Positions 51,122 to 62,994 of a DNA stretch of 64,000 nucleotides are shown here, piece by piece. A program made the position numbers and the translations under genes. Under the pieces are notes generated by a model. The model made no database searches and was not told the origin of the DNA. It saw nothing but the letters and a program-made list of their open reading frames with translations. Numbering within the stretch: the stretch's first letter is position 1; each line of letters opens with the position of its first letter. The DNA comes from Hexactinellida sp. DTS-2022 (Eukaryota; Porifera; Hexactinellida), in NCBI GenBank assembly GCA_028753945.1, contig JAPNXP010000015.1, forward strand, positions 1,736,001-1,800,000. Direction: 5' to 3'.

Positions 51122-54100
51122 ATATTGAATACATGCTGTTTGTATTTAGTCAAGTAGAAGAAAGAAAGAAAGAAAGAAACCATTAAAAGTGCATAGTAAT
51201 AGTCAAGTCAAGATCAAAGGGTAGTAATTCTGTCATGTAAGGTAGTAAATCTGTCATGGATAGAGAACATCCATGGTACTAGTAATAGAGGTAGTAAGTC
51301 TGTCATGGTAGTAAAACTGTCATACAACAGTTCTAATGATAGTGCCTATTCGGTAGTAATCGACTAGGGAGGTAATAATCACTTCACAACATCACCCCCT
51401 CCTCTACAAACTCTCGTCGTCAAAACTGTCATCAGAGAGGTCATCTAGCCATTCTGATTCGATCAGTTTCCTGGATGGCTTCCTTATCCTGTTTGATGTG
51501 CGAGGTCCTACGTCTGTTCTTCGAACTCTGGGTTCTGTACCGGGACGGTTGTGTACTCTTCCTCGCTAAGATCGTCTTCTGAACCGTATCCTTCCGGTAG
51601 GTCAATGTCTGCAGGTTTGGTCCTGTAGCAATTAGGGAAGTAGAGTTTTGGAAGGTAAGGTTTGCATCTATTTAGATGTATCCACTTTTCTAGGGACCTT
51701 TCCTTCCCTATTCTTTGTTTGAGCAAAACATTAGGTCCTTTTCTATGTATTACTGCATACGGCCCGTCAAACTTTTGGTCGAGACTACTCTTTCTATTCT
51801 GGTTCTTCAGTAGTACTAAATCTCCAATACCTATCTTGGAATCGACTTTTCCCTTATCGAAGTAATTTTTCATAGTGGCCCTAGATTGGGTAAGATTTTC
51901 TCCCACTTCGTCGTTGATCATATCTTCCATGAGTTCCAATTCCGTTACCCAATCGAGTATAGAATCATATCCCTCTCGAGTACTAGTTTCCAAAAAGGCG
52001 GTCGACAAAGGTTTGGGATCGATTCCATACATAACCCTGTAGGGTGTAAAACCTGTACTCTTATTAGGTATAGAGTTCATTATGTAACTCACTTCGGGGA
52101 GGATGGTCGGCCAACTATCTTTCGCCACCTGTCTCTCCTCAAGCATACACCGCATGATCTGTTTTATTGCCTGAATACCACGTTCGCTTTGGCCGTCCCC
52201 TTCTGGATGGTAAGGCGAAATTCTTTTCTTCTTAATTCCGTGCATTGCTAAGGCGGTCCTTATTTCGCTCCCGTCCACGTTAGGCCCCGAATCACTAAGT
52301 ATGAAGTTTGGAGGACCATGCCTATAAACCCAACCATCGAGTATTCCTCTCACGATAGTGGACGACTCTTGGTCTGCCATGGGATACAATTCTACGAATT
52401 TGGAAAACAGGTCCACCATGAGTAAAAAATAACGGTGGTTGGATGATGCCCACGGTAAAGTGGCCACGTCGAAGGCAATCATCTCTCGAGGCCTCTTGGA
52501 AACATTAATTGAGATAAGCTTTTCTTTCGGGTTGCTGTTGGGTTTATTCTTGTGACATATGAGACACCCCCTGCAATATTCATCAATATCAGAATCCATT
52601 CGCTTCCAGAAGAATCGGGTTCTGACAAGGTGTGTCGTCTTGTCGACACCTGGGTGACCCATACTGTGCACTATCGAGATTGCTTCTTGTCTCATAGCCC
52701 TTGGTATAACGACTTTACTTCCTCTGCACAGTAATCCTTCCCTTAAGGTCATTCCAACTTGGTTCTTGAATTGGCCCTGAGTGACTTGGTTCGTTTCCCG
52801 GAGTTGACTAATCGCCGAAGATACAAGAGCATCTTCCTCTTGACATCTCTTCATTTTGTTGTGCCAATTAGGATCATAGCTAATCTGGTAAATGTGTCTT
52901 TCGAAATGTTCTTCCTCGTCGTTCACTTCCCAATCAATATCAGTACTAATCCTGGAAAGGAAATCAGCCGGCCCATTCTCGACACCCTTTACGTATTTGA
53001 TCTCGTAAGCGAGGATCTCCAGTTCCTGTATCCATCTCGCGAACTTCCCCCGTGGGTCCTTTTGTCGTCGTAGCCACACGAGAGGGTTATGGTCAGAAAG
53101 GAACTGAATGCTAGGAGCTGCTTGTAAATACTTTCTGAATTTTCTACTGGCTGCAATTACCGCCCAGCACTCCAATTCTCCTGCTGAGTACTTTTTTGAG
53201 ATGGGGTAACCGTTAGCCCTGATGAAAAGTATGCGATTGGTTTCAATCGCCCGTCTGTCCCCTCTTGGGATAATACGCCTCCAACGGCTATTGCAGAAGC
53301 GTCTACTTGTAATGTAAACTCAGAGTTCCAATCTGGGAACGCTAGCATTACAGGTGGCTTAATTAGCTTGTTTTTGAGGCTGTTGAAAGCGGTCTCAGCG
53401 GTTTCGTTCCAGATCCATTCTGCTGAATCACGTGTCAATATATATAATGGTTCTGCGATATCGGCGAATCCCTGGACATGCTCTCGGTAATAATTAACTA
53501 ATCCCAGGAAACTTAATAACTCTTTCTTTGACCTTGGTCTCTCGGCTGTCTTGATGTTCTCTACGAGCCTTGGGGTGGGGTGGTGACCATCTGCTGTGAT
53601 CATATGGCCGACGAATTCCCCTTCGGGATACCCGAAAGAGCATTTATCCCGCCTGAGTTGGACGTTCGCCTTACTCAATGCCTCCAAAGTGGATTTAAGG
53701 TCTGCAATGTGAGTGTCAAATTCTGATGAATGCACGCAAATATCGTCAACGTATGGGTCTGGGTGGATTACGGGTCTCAAAGTCTCGTCCATTAATCGCT
53801 GGTAGGTTGAACCACTATTTACTAACCCGAAAGGCATCCTATTAAATTCGTAAAGGCCCTTTGGGGTCGTAAACGCTGTCTTGAATTTATCTTCCTCCGA
53901 TATTTCTATTGCCCAATAGGCCGAAGCTCCGTCCAAAAATGAAAAGTATGTATCACCAAACATCCGATCTAGAATATCTTTCGGATGGGGCATGGGATAA
54001 GAGTCGGTGCGCGTAACCTTGTTTAGTTCACGAAAGTCAACGCAAAACCTTCTGTTACCATCACGCTTGGACACCAATAAGACTCTGTCGCCCAAGGTGA

Positions 54101-55458
54101 GTTTGAAGGTCGACAAATCCCGTTAGATATCATATCCGTAACCTGACTCATAATTTCTTTTTCGACCGCCGGCGCCACTGGATAAATTCTCTGCTTAATA
54201 GGTTGTGCATCCCCTGTGTCAATCTTGTGTTTTACTCCCTTGGCGATACTCGGGCATTTTGGGTTGTCAGCAAATACGCCGGATAACTCTCTAAGCATAG
54301 TTGTCAATTTGTACTTTGTTGGTTAGATAGGCCTGGGTTAATGTTAAAGCCTGGTCCGGTACAATTATTTTCTCCTGCAACTGTACTGCTCGAGCTATTA
54401 CAATCTTGGTAAGTTGGGAGAAACGATTCTGCCAAATAAGCTTTCACTAGTGGTTCAGCCCCTTCTATCGTAATGTGTGAATTCTTCCAAACGTCGCCTA
54501 CGCGTACTTGATGGTTTATCCAGTCAAATTCCAAAGCCCCGAACTTAGAGAGTAAGTCTCTCCCTAAAATGCAAGTGTTTTGGACTCCGTTCAATACTTC
54601 GAAAGAGTGTTCACGGTTTGATCGTTTCCGAGGTCTAATAGAACCTCTAATCTCCCGACAACGTTTATCGGTTCTTGAGCTAAACCGAATATCTTGCTTG
54701 TAATGTTGCGCATGCGTGTTTCAAGTCCCAAATTCCGAACGGTTTGTAAATCTACGACTGAAGGACCGGCGCCGCTATCGAGTAACGCTGATACAGGTTC
54801 GCCATCTAACTTCACGGGTAAGACCACAGCCAGGTAGTCGAGTGACTGGGATTGACCAACACAAATACTTTTCGATTGTCTCCTGAAGGTTTCTTCGTAG
54901 AACAGTCCTTCAAAATGTGACCTTTCTGCCCACAGGAGGGGCACCTCTTTCAGGACAGAATCTCCACGCGTGTCTATCCCCACAAATATAGCATCCGCTG
55001 CCGCTTGCACGCCTCGATCTGCCTGTCTGTTTGGATCTCCAATTATTGGGCTGTCCCTTCAAGTAAGCGACTTGGTTTGCCGGTTCTAGACTATCGTCAT
55101 TCCCTGCATCGTTTTGCTCTATAACTGCTACTTTCGTGATTGATTCAAAGTTGCGGTTTCCTCTATTCAGAGCATAGCCTTTCTCTGTTAGTTCAGCTTT
55201 AACTGACCGGATGAGTTTATGAGCGTCTGCGTGTTCTAGACTGTCGTTTATTCCGACTACCTCCGCTTTAATTCTCGTTTGGACATCTCTTGGTACTTGC
55301 GCGGCCAATAAGGAAGCGACGTGTTTCAACCCTAATTTGGCGTAGGTAGCCTTTCGTTTCAGGAGGAAGAAATATTCCCCTATGTCTTGGCCAGGTTGCC
55401 AATGTAATCGACTGACTTCCTGCATGGCTATGAAGGTGTCCATCGGGGGGTCTAGTAC
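51122..55458 (-). mobile_element. Ty3/gypsy retrotransposon, broken
   Basis: One LTR (to about 51391, TGTTGTGAAGTGATTATTAC on the minus strand) adjoins a purine tract. Upstream of it lie, in order on the minus strand, a Gag-like part with one zinc knuckle (near 55000), a protease-like part (near 54770), reverse transcriptase (53157-54307), RNase H and integrase (51508-53175). The coding is spread over about six frames, so the copy is broken, with roughly five breaks. The far LTR was not recognised; a hAT-like MITE (55459 onward) has inserted in the Gag end. It is a different family from the 36.3-kb element and older, though its coding parts are still well conserved. Confidence 0.85.
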
Positions 55459-55900
55459 CAGGGTTGCCAACCTCTGAAAACAAAAAAGCGGGAGATTTTG
55501 CCAATTTTGGCGGGAGTTTTACCAAAAAGCGGGAGGTCGAAGATGAAAAAGCGGGAGAAAAGCGGGAGACTCAATATATATGCTATTTTTAAAAATCTAT
55601 CATGAATAGAACGATTAATATGATTATTTACTATGTTTTGATATCTACAATTAGGAAAAAACTTGGTACTCGAAAAAAAACTGAAAATTAAAAACTACAA
55701 CTAAAAAAACTTGAAAAAAAACTAAAAAGAAGAAACTTGTTGCTCGTAGGTTGACTAATTTACTTGAATAATTAAAACAAATCCCGTTATTTTACTTAAT
55801 TATCATAAAATCTAAATATATAAACAATTTCCAAAAAGCGGGAGTTTTAAAAGTTTGGCGGGAGGTCGGGAGGATGAGAGAAAAAAAAGGCAAAAAAGCG
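55459..55900. mobile_element. hAT-like MITE with AAGCGGGAG repeats
   Basis: It starts CAGGGTTGCCAACCTCTG, a common hAT-type terminus. AAAAAGCGGGAG and TGGCGGGAG occur repeatedly near both ends. The right terminus is not found; the next element starts at 55901. Confidence 0.6.
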
Positions 55901-56159
55901 GGGTGCAACTTCAGTAATAAACAACTCCAAGATTTCGTGAAGTTAGGCTAAAACACTGTATGCACACGTCTAGAACTCGATAAATGATGAAGATAGACCA
56001 AAAGAAACCCAAAATCGGACAATAATTGACAAAGTTACGGCCAAAATCAGTTATAAGCCAAACCCTATGGAGAAAATTGATTACATCACAGAAGCCTTTT
56101 ATACTGTAAACAATGCTATTACAGTAGTTACTCTGATGCATACAAGCTAAATTAGACTA

Positions 56160-57300
56160 TTACAGAACACATATCTTTATATGTGGCAATTTCAACTCTC
56201 TATTTTTAACTTTACAAATTTCTGAAGATATCAATTTGTTGACAATCATATCCTAATTATTGCCTACAACATTACTAGATATTTGAAATCAATTTTTGAT
56301 TGCACCATCATCAGTTAGACTACCCGTATTTTAATAAGAATATTGATCACTTACCAAAGTAACTTCGACAAATAACTAGTACAATTATTTGATGGGGGTA
56401 CGCTACCTAAACGTAACAATTAAATTAAAAGTTAACTGAGGTCGGCAAGCAAGCTAATCGTCTGTAATTAATAACTGTTGGAGCTGCTAATGGGCGTACT
56501 ATCGTACATATGGATAAAATATACAAATTCCATATATTGGTATGCGCTGTCATATTGTGCTCAACCTCCTTGGAAGCGTTAATTAAGCTATAATTCTACA
56601 TTAAAAATTATATTATAAATGCATTTCTAATGTAATACTTTTGGATGAATCAACTGCATTACATTTAACTCTCTCTAATAGACTAATAGTACACTTTCTA
56701 ATACTCTAGTTCTCTACTGGTCCACTTCTATAATTTCTTACTTTTCTCATCGTGTTTATATGAATTTAGTGATTGTATGTGTATGCGAGATTATATTTGA
56801 ATGTACTAATACTCTGACAATACCGTATATTAGTTATATTACCTTTGATGTTACTTAATTAAGACTAAATTCTTTATTAGTCCATGTTCTCTAATAGTCC
56901 ACCTGTGTCGTTTTCCCACTGGTGGACTATTAGAGAGACAATACAGTACTGAAGTAAATAACTACTCTAGACAGTTGAGAATCTTGAGATATACGCAGTA
57001 TTTCAGATAGCCTTTGCAAATCTGCTCACCTTTGGGTTCGCAAATTAAACTATTTCTTACCTAAACAATACTAAAATCCCTATTTGCCTAGCTGAATGGA
57101 TATGGGAACGATAACAAATTTGTAGTTGATATATAGCGCACCCAGATGAAAGCCTGATAATATGATATAAATATATATATATATTCTATTATGTACTCAC
57201 CCACCCTGTTTGCACTTGAATTGATATATAACTAGACAATTGTTGTAATTAATATTTTATTGATAAATTAACACATAATATATATACATATTTACAAATT
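56160..57300. other. Interior of the 55.9-58.4 kb element without recognised genes
   Basis: A hairpin, TCTCTAATAGTCCACC with GGTGGACTATTAGAGA, lies at 56888-56939. No other structure is supported. Confidence 0.4.
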
Positions 57301-57302
57301 TC

Positions 57303-57643
57303 CAACTGATTTCTTCTCTTGACCTGTATTTTCAAACATCAAACTACCAACACACAATTAACTGGTTACGGGATTATGGCCTTTTAGCTCGTGCTATGCA
57401 ATGCAAATGTGGGAAGGAAATGTATGAGGGTGCCTACGCCAACTCCCAGGATGGTTACAAGTGGAAATGTCGCGCATGCAAGAGTTCCTGTTCAATCCGT
57501 TTTGGTTCCTTCTTTCATCCTTCCAAACTCTCGCTTACTTCGCTTCTCCAATTCATGTATCTCTGGTGTGAGGACATTCAGTCACATCATAAAAGGGATC
57601 CGAAACTTATATCCAGTGTTTTGACTCAGTATCTAAACGATTA
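57303..57643 (+). pseudogene. ISXO2/Merlin-like transposase, N-terminal exon
   Basis: The frame reads INWLRDYGLLARAMQCKCGK, EMYEGAYANSQDGYKWKCRA, CKSSCSIRFGSFFHPSKLSL and LLQFMYLWCEDIQSHH. The pattern (hydrophobic WL..GLL, C-x-C-G..M, GYKW.C..C, SIR.GSFF, S.LSL, YLW) matches the zinc-ribbon start of ISXO2-like transposases of the Merlin/IS1016 group. The catalytic part is absent: after LTQYLNDY the sequence turns into a Helitron-type 5' end (TATATATTATTAAAATTCAA). Whether an ATG or an intron boundary starts this exon is unknown. Confidence 0.65.
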
Positions 57644-57644
57644 T

Positions 57645-57800
57645 ATATATATTATTAAAATTCAAGTGCTGTGAGGTTGCTTGTTTGTTTGTCGGGTTGT
57701 ATTAAAGTGATGAGGGAATTGAAACAGCATTTAAATAGAAACAAACTTATAAACATTACCTTATCTATCGTCTCGTCCTTGTAGTATAATTTCAAGCTAT
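57645..57800 (+). mobile_element. Helitron 5'-end fragment
   Basis: TATATTATTAAAATTCAAG, then GCTTGTTTGTTTGTCGGGTT and TATTAAAGTGATGAGGGAA follow the order of the Helitron leader at 43375-43500. It interrupts the Merlin-like exon. Confidence 0.6.
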
Positions 57801-58439
57801 TTAGAGAATAACAAATTCCTTAAAGAATCTTAAATTATAGGATAAACCATCTAGATTTGATGACCGATTGAAGCAAGTGCAGGAGCAGTTGCTTCACTAT
57901 TTGTAGATACAGTAGTGTCCGCCTAATATTAATGTCTATAAAAAGGAATGTTTCATTATTATCACCATATTTTTTATATAATTATTACTTCCAAACGGTC
58001 ATTTATTGTTATAATATAAGGTATATATGTGAAAATAGCAAGTTTGCAGAGTCAAGCAGTAAAATTGTAGCAAAATAGAATTGATAAATTTGTGATTGCG
58101 TAATGAACAGTGTAATTGGAATTCATCATGAAACTTCAAAATCGTCACTTGTAGACGAATAAAGCTGTGTAGTCATTAGGAATAGCTTGTATGCATAAGA
58201 GTAACTACTGTAATAGCATTGTTTACAGTATAAAAGGCTTCTGTGATGTAATCAATTTTCTCCATAGGGTTTGGCTTATAACTGATTTTGGCCGTAACTT
58301 TGTCAATTATTGTCCGATTTTGGGTTTCTTTTGGTCTATCTTCATCATTTATCGAGTTCTAGACGTGTGCATACAGTGTTTTAGCCTAACTTCACGAAAT
58401 CTTGGAGGTGTTTATTACTGAAGTTGCACCCAAAGTAGT

Positions 58440-58625
58440 CGGAAAATTCTAAACATTTGATATTTGGTATTTTGGACAAATGCCGACATAGGGAGTCGGA
58501 CAAATGCAGGCCCCTAGTTAGTTTTTATCTCAAACAGAGATGCGTTTTTATCTCAGAATTACTTTAATGTAATCCGGATAAACACACACACACTCACAAA
58601 GAACTATTGTGCTTTTAATATATAG
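58440..58625 (-). mobile_element. Helitron 5'-end fragment, inverse
   Basis: On the minus strand it starts CTATATATTAAAAGCACAAT, then a GTGTGTGT leader ending TTTATCCGGATTACATTAAA. It follows directly on the right repeat of the 55.9-58.4 kb element. Confidence 0.6.
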
Positions 58626-59171
58626 ATTATTGTGGTCTGCTTAACCCACTGCCGGATTTGGTAGCCCGCGAGATAGGCGGGCTAACAATAGGCAATCTTA
58701 AGGATTAAGATTATCCACAAGTTGTAATTCTGGTAGTTCAATAATTGTTTTGCCATCGCGTAACGTTTCTTATTCAAGAGGTTTTGATCAAGCAGTCTAT
58801 TAACGGCCACCCCAAACAATATTATGAGGGGCGAAATGATACCTATTTTAATTTGGACATACAGACTAGACTCAATTCACAGGTCTAGACTAAATTCGGT
58901 TCGCCGGGTGACCGCTTAACCGCTGCTATTATTGGTTAACTGTTACAGATTTAATTGAGTAGTTAACCGGTCTGTTAATCTAGTTAAATAATATCAATGT
59001 AATTGCGTATATAAAACACTAATTATATAAATTTTGTTAGAATATGGTAATCTTAAATCTATGCATTTCCATACGTAGTAAATTCCTATTAACCAAGGGT
59101 GGGGTTGTTAACCGTTCTGAGGCTACAAGTATGATTCATTTTGTTTATACTACAGTGTAGGACTCAGTAAT
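58626..59171. other. Unassigned, with AACCG-type repeats
   Basis: GGTTAACTG and GTTAACCGGTCTGTTAA phrases (58930-58980) recall the repeats at 60260-60860. A GTAGCCCGCGAGATAGGCGG palindrome-like stretch is at about 58659. No gene is present. Confidence 0.4.
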
Positions 59172-59642
59172 CAGTGCCGGCTTAACTATGAGCGGGCCTG
59201 GCGCTAGGCGGGATTTTGGCCCCATATATGAGTGCAGGGCCGCCGAGAGGATTACCAGAGGCTTTGCGGGCCCCGGGGCAAAACAATAATGATGGGCCCC
59301 TCTGGAACCTTTCCCAAACCCAAATGTTCATTTTTACACGATTTCCTTATTTTCACGGGCCCCTCAGATCCACGGGCCCCGGGGCAACTGCCCCCCCTAC
59401 CCCCCCCCTCTTGGCGCCCCTGTATGAGTGAAAATAATGAAGGAATAGATAAACATATTTAAATTGCGAGCATGAATTTAAATTATAGATTGTATATTAT
59501 TTTGCCAAATCAATGAAATATAATATACCGCATATCAGAATTGTCGCCTATGTGACAATTTTGATATTTTTTTGTGTGGGCCCCCTAGAATTCATGGGCC
59601 TGGCGCATGTGCGCCAAATGCGCCATGGTTAATCAGCTACTG
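59172..59642. mobile_element. hAT MITE containing another hAT MITE
   Basis: The ends CAGTGCCGGCTTAACTATG and CATGGTTAATCAGCTACTG are imperfect inverses flanked by the 8-bp duplication TCAGTAAT (59164-59171, 59643-59650). The inner element lies at 59235-59422. Confidence 0.8.
59235..59422. mobile_element. Inner hAT MITE (188 bp, GC-rich)
   Basis: The ends CAGGGCCGCCGAGAGG and CCTCTTGGCGCCCCTG are flanked by the 8-bp duplication TATGAGTG (59227-59234, 59423-59430). The core repeats GGGCCCC(GGGGC). It is younger than the outer element. Confidence 0.9.
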
Positions 59643-59751
59643 TCAGTAATATAAAGTATTACTCCATAATATAAGTACGTAGTACATTAACAAATACATT
59701 TCGCAATTTGGGCAAGTTAGAAACAGTGTAGTTACAGAAAATATATAATGT

Positions 59752-59898
59752 GGCAGGCCCGTCGTAGGCCAATTATTATTGGTGCGGCCAAGTGACGTCA
59801 CTTAATTGATTCGCAGTGTATAACCCGAATTATGATGCGGGCACCTAAAATATTGGTGCGGCCTATGCCGCACCTGCCGCCCGTATTCCTACGGCCCT
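59752..59898. mobile_element. hAT-like MITE (~147 bp)
   Basis: The ends CAGGCCCGTCGTAGGCC and CCTACGGCCCTG are imperfect inverse repeats with GGTGCGGCC strings inside. Flanks share TGTGG but not at the same offset, so the duplication is uncertain. Confidence 0.6.
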
Positions 59899-60287
59899 GT
59901 GTGGTCATTGTGGTGATGAGAAATTGATTTATGATCATCACTTCCAACAAAATTCAGATATTTTTAATTATTTATACTGTACTTCCTCGCTAATCCCAAC
60001 AGAGGTGTTCCGATTCAAAGAAATTCTGTTCCGATTAGTGAAGTTATACATTTTCTATTGGCCTCTATTACATGAGATTCCGATAATTTGGATCAAACTT
60101 GTTCATACCTTTTTAAACCAAACTAAACATGTAGTAACTACCTAAATACTTGTCTGAGACTTATTAATTTATAATTCCATTGTAATATACATTGAATCTC
60201 CTGTTCGGACTAGCGAGGATGTACTGTAAGATAATTTCCAAATAATACTGCTGATTATCAACAGACCGGCTAACTGGTTAACGTTAT
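59899..60287. other. AT-rich stretch, nothing recognised
   Basis: A 73-codon frame at 59924-60145 has no family features and an AT-rich hydrophobic composition. I do not consider it a gene. Confidence 0.35.
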
Positions 60288-60463
60288 CTGTAACCGCCAA
60301 CCGATATTTAATAGCAACAGTTAAGCGGTTAGCCAGCCGGTTAACAAATCCAGCCTTGTATAAACAATAGTTAATCTGTAACCGCCAACCGATATTTAAT
60401 AGCAACAGTTAAGCGGTTAGCCAGCCGGTTAACAAATCCAGCCTTGTATAAACAATAGTTAAG
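60288..60463. repeat. 88-bp tandem duplication of a GGTTAACC-type element end
   Basis: CTGTAACCGCCAACCGATAT begins each of two almost identical 88-bp units (60288, 60376). Each ends with GCCGGTTAACAAATCCAGCC, a terminus-like string also seen at about 60695-60715 (AACCGAATCCAGCCTTG). The near identity suggests recent duplication. Confidence 0.7.
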
Positions 60464-61327
60464 GGTGGGATTGGTTAATACGTACAAGTTTATCACTTCA
60501 GGTTACTTCTACACTGTTGTCACCAAAATATATCGTATTACTATGGGTAATAAGATAAACAATTATTATATACTGAACAAAATGCGTGCAAATTCACAAT
60601 TTTATCCAAATATTTGTACTTCGAATTGTAATATTAACATATCGGTTAACTGATCACTAAAATCCGTAACAGTTAACCGGTATTAGCGGCGGTTAACCGA
60701 ATCCAGCCTTGATTTAATATTTTCTGAAGGACGAAATGTAGCAGTAGTAAGGAATAAAAACAAAGCTGAACCTTACTAATTATGTAGTATAAATAATGTT
60801 CTACTGTGTTGATCAGCATGGGCGGTTAACCGGTTAACCGTGGCGAGAAATTGAATTGTAACCGTAGCCCTAGAATTTACAATTGAATAAATATTGGGAA
60901 CAAGAAGATACTCTCCCTCCCCTCCCCCCGACTTGAGGGTGGGGACGACACCTCCCTCCTGACGCTATACAGTAAGTGGCTTAGAAATTAGTATGTATCT
61001 CAAATACAAGTTTCACTAAGTGTCTCTTTAACAACAAACAGCCCTTATTTGCAAGTAGTTAATTCTAAATTCGTGTTTAGCATATGCAATTACTTAAAAT
61101 ACCCGTCTAATCTCTAAGTAAATTCTAATATTGTACAAACTTGTTTACCTATATTGTCAATAACAACAATAAATATTTGTATTAGAAATTTGTGAGTGTG
61201 AAATTCGTATTCAGCATACTTGTTTACCTAGTAATCACATTTAGAAGTGAACAAATAACTGGATTCAACCTGGGATATAATTAATTTTTAACAACCCATA
61301 ATATTTATTTACACATTTTCTATAAGT
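60464..61327. other. Element-end fragments and a Helitron repeat unit
   Basis: 60640-60715 and 60820-60860 carry more GGTTAACCG-type strings. 61140-61240 is one inverse, diverged copy of the 142-bp Helitron unit (CAGCATACTTGTTTACCTA). 60905-60960 is C-rich and recalls the GC-rich miniature elements. No gene is present. Confidence 0.45.
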
Positions 61328-61711
61328 ATGACTCAATCTCGCAAAGATGAAAATGAGACTCAATCTCGCCTAGATGAAAATGAGACTCAATCTCGCCTAG
61401 ATGAAAATGAGACTCAATTTGGACTAGTCCAAAATGAGTCTCAATTTGGACTAGTCCAAAATGAGACTCAATCTCGCCTGGTACTCAATTTCGCCTGCGA
61501 CATATATATCTCTATACAGGGCTCCAATTTCCCCCTGTACAATGGCCATAATCTCTACTCCTGTAGACTAGAGGAATTCCAAGAGGTATTTCCTCTAGTG
61601 TTACCAAGAGGAATTATACTAACCAAAAAGACATTGCATTCATGTGGACAATGTAGAATGCATGGCACATTATACTATCATCTCATTTATATTTATTTAA
61701 GGTTGACATAA
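61328..61711 (+). CDS. Small ORF with nine-residue repeats (uncertain gene)
   Basis: ATG at 61328 opens a 127-residue frame. Residues 1-54 are about six copies of a 9-residue unit, near ENETQSRLD or QNETQFGLV, encoded by a 27-bp minisatellite. The remaining 70 residues, with GSNFPLYNGHNLYSCRLEEF and LHSCGQCRMHG (a Cys-rich spot), show no family resemblance I can name. No signal peptide is obvious. It may be only a repeat that happens to be open. Confidence 0.25.
   Translation: MTQSRKDENETQSRLDENETQSRLDENETQFGLVQNESQFGLVQNETQSRLVLNFACDIYISIQGSNFPLYNGHNLYSCRLEEFQEVFPLVLPRGIILTKKTLHSCGQCRMHGTLYYHLIYIYLRLT
61329..61480 (+). repeat. 27-bp minisatellite, about five to six copies
   Basis: The unit is near GACTCAATCTCGCCTAGATG plus AAAATGA. 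Two copies in the middle have TTTGGACTAGTCCAAAA in place of CTCGCCTAGATGAAAA, so two subtypes alternate in blocks. Confidence 0.8.
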
Positions 61712-62648
61712 ATCAAAATAATCACTGTGGAAAGGAGAAAACATTTAATTATATAGACTGCACTGGGAATCCCTGAACGCTTGAATAGGATCTGTTAATT
61801 GTAATGGAACATTTCTAAGGGATAGACATTTTAGGACATTATTCGACTCACATTCAGTCATTTTGTCCCATCTAAAATCCCTTTACAAATGTAATAATTC
61901 CATGTTATTGTATGGCTGTATAGAGCGTCCGAAATGGTTAAAATCACTGTACTGTAATTACTGTACAGTTGGAAGGTATGTATTACAGTATTAGGGCCGT
62001 TTAACTGTGAATTATTTAATTAACCTACTGAAAATCTCTACATCACGCTTTTTGGCAATTTATAATAAACATAGCCTGACAGATTGGTATTCTTCTCGTT
62101 ACTTAACGTTCGAAGGCTCCACAGACAGTTTGGTTATATTAGGGAAATAATATAGGAAATGTATTAGATTTTAGCTGTCCGCTTATCTGTTTTCAAATGA
62201 CCGTTGTATCGAGTAACTTTAGCAAATTCTACTTTACAGCATACATATAAGTAGCCGAATAATAACATCATTGTTGTAGAGCAGAGAAACTTTTTGATCT
62301 GTGGCCCCCTAAGCCGTCTATTTATATCCTTGGACCCCATCTTTAGGTTTATATTAAGATAAAGTAAATTAATTGGAAATAAAATCTAGTAAACACCGGT
62401 ATAATAATTTGAGCTGACAATTTCTCTATAATAGAGCTAGTCCGTGTGTAATACACCGACTCCAAATATGGGGAATTAGCCATCACTAAGGAATTGTCCA
62501 ACTTCGTGGAACGCTAACATCTACAGTACCACTACTGTATTAATTGGTAATTATTGGATATCAAATTGATACAATGAAATGTTATAAATGTATGGCTAGA
62601 CAGACGGAATATAATAACTGATCGGATGAATGAATTGACTCTCGAGTC
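61712..62648. other. AT-rich stretch, nothing recognised
   Basis: No frame, element end or RNA structure could be supported. Confidence 0.4.
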
Positions 62649-62951
62649 CAGGGTTGATAAAAATCATGATTTTTTCAAAAGAAATCAAAAATATCCGATT
62701 TTTTTGATTTAAATCAGAGTTTTTGATTTTAATTGTTTTTTTGCAATCTATATCACACTGGCGTATATTATTTGGCTAATAGATTAACTACATTGATAAT
62801 GACTCATTATCATTGTAATCTGACTCATTATCAATGTATTTCTTTTCTTTTCGCCCAAAAAACAATAGACATAAAAAATCTGATTAAAATCAAAAAAATC
62901 CGATTTTTTTAATTTAAATCAGACTTTTTTGATTTAAATCAAACAACCCTG
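62649..62951. mobile_element. hAT MITE rich in GATTTAAATCA
   Basis: The ends CAGGGTTGATAAAAATCA and TTTGATTTAAATCAAACAAC plus CCTG are inverse-related. The flanks CTCGAGTC (62641-62648) and CTCTTGAC (62952-62959) are probably a diverged 8-bp duplication. The interior holds many AAATC/GATTT strings. Confidence 0.7.
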
Positions 62952-62994
62952 CTCTTGACCAATTAAATTACAGTCTCAGTAGGCATTTTATAAT

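Larger units (their letters stand above)
55901..58431 (+). mobile_element. DNA transposon with ~250-bp terminal inverted repeats and a Merlin-like exon
   Basis: The left repeat (55901-~56160) starts GGGTGCAACTTCAGTAATAA; the right repeat (~58180-58431) is its inverse. The long frames in the two repeats are mirror images of each other and are not genes. The interior includes a transposase-like exon (57303-57643) and a Helitron fragment (57645 onward). The target duplication is not clear, so assignment to Merlin/IS1016 rests on the exon. Confidence 0.65.

Noticed and set aside
55911-56141. Frame MHQSNYCNSIVYS..., repeated at 58191-58421
   Set aside because: The two frames are mirror images within the terminal inverted repeats of one element.
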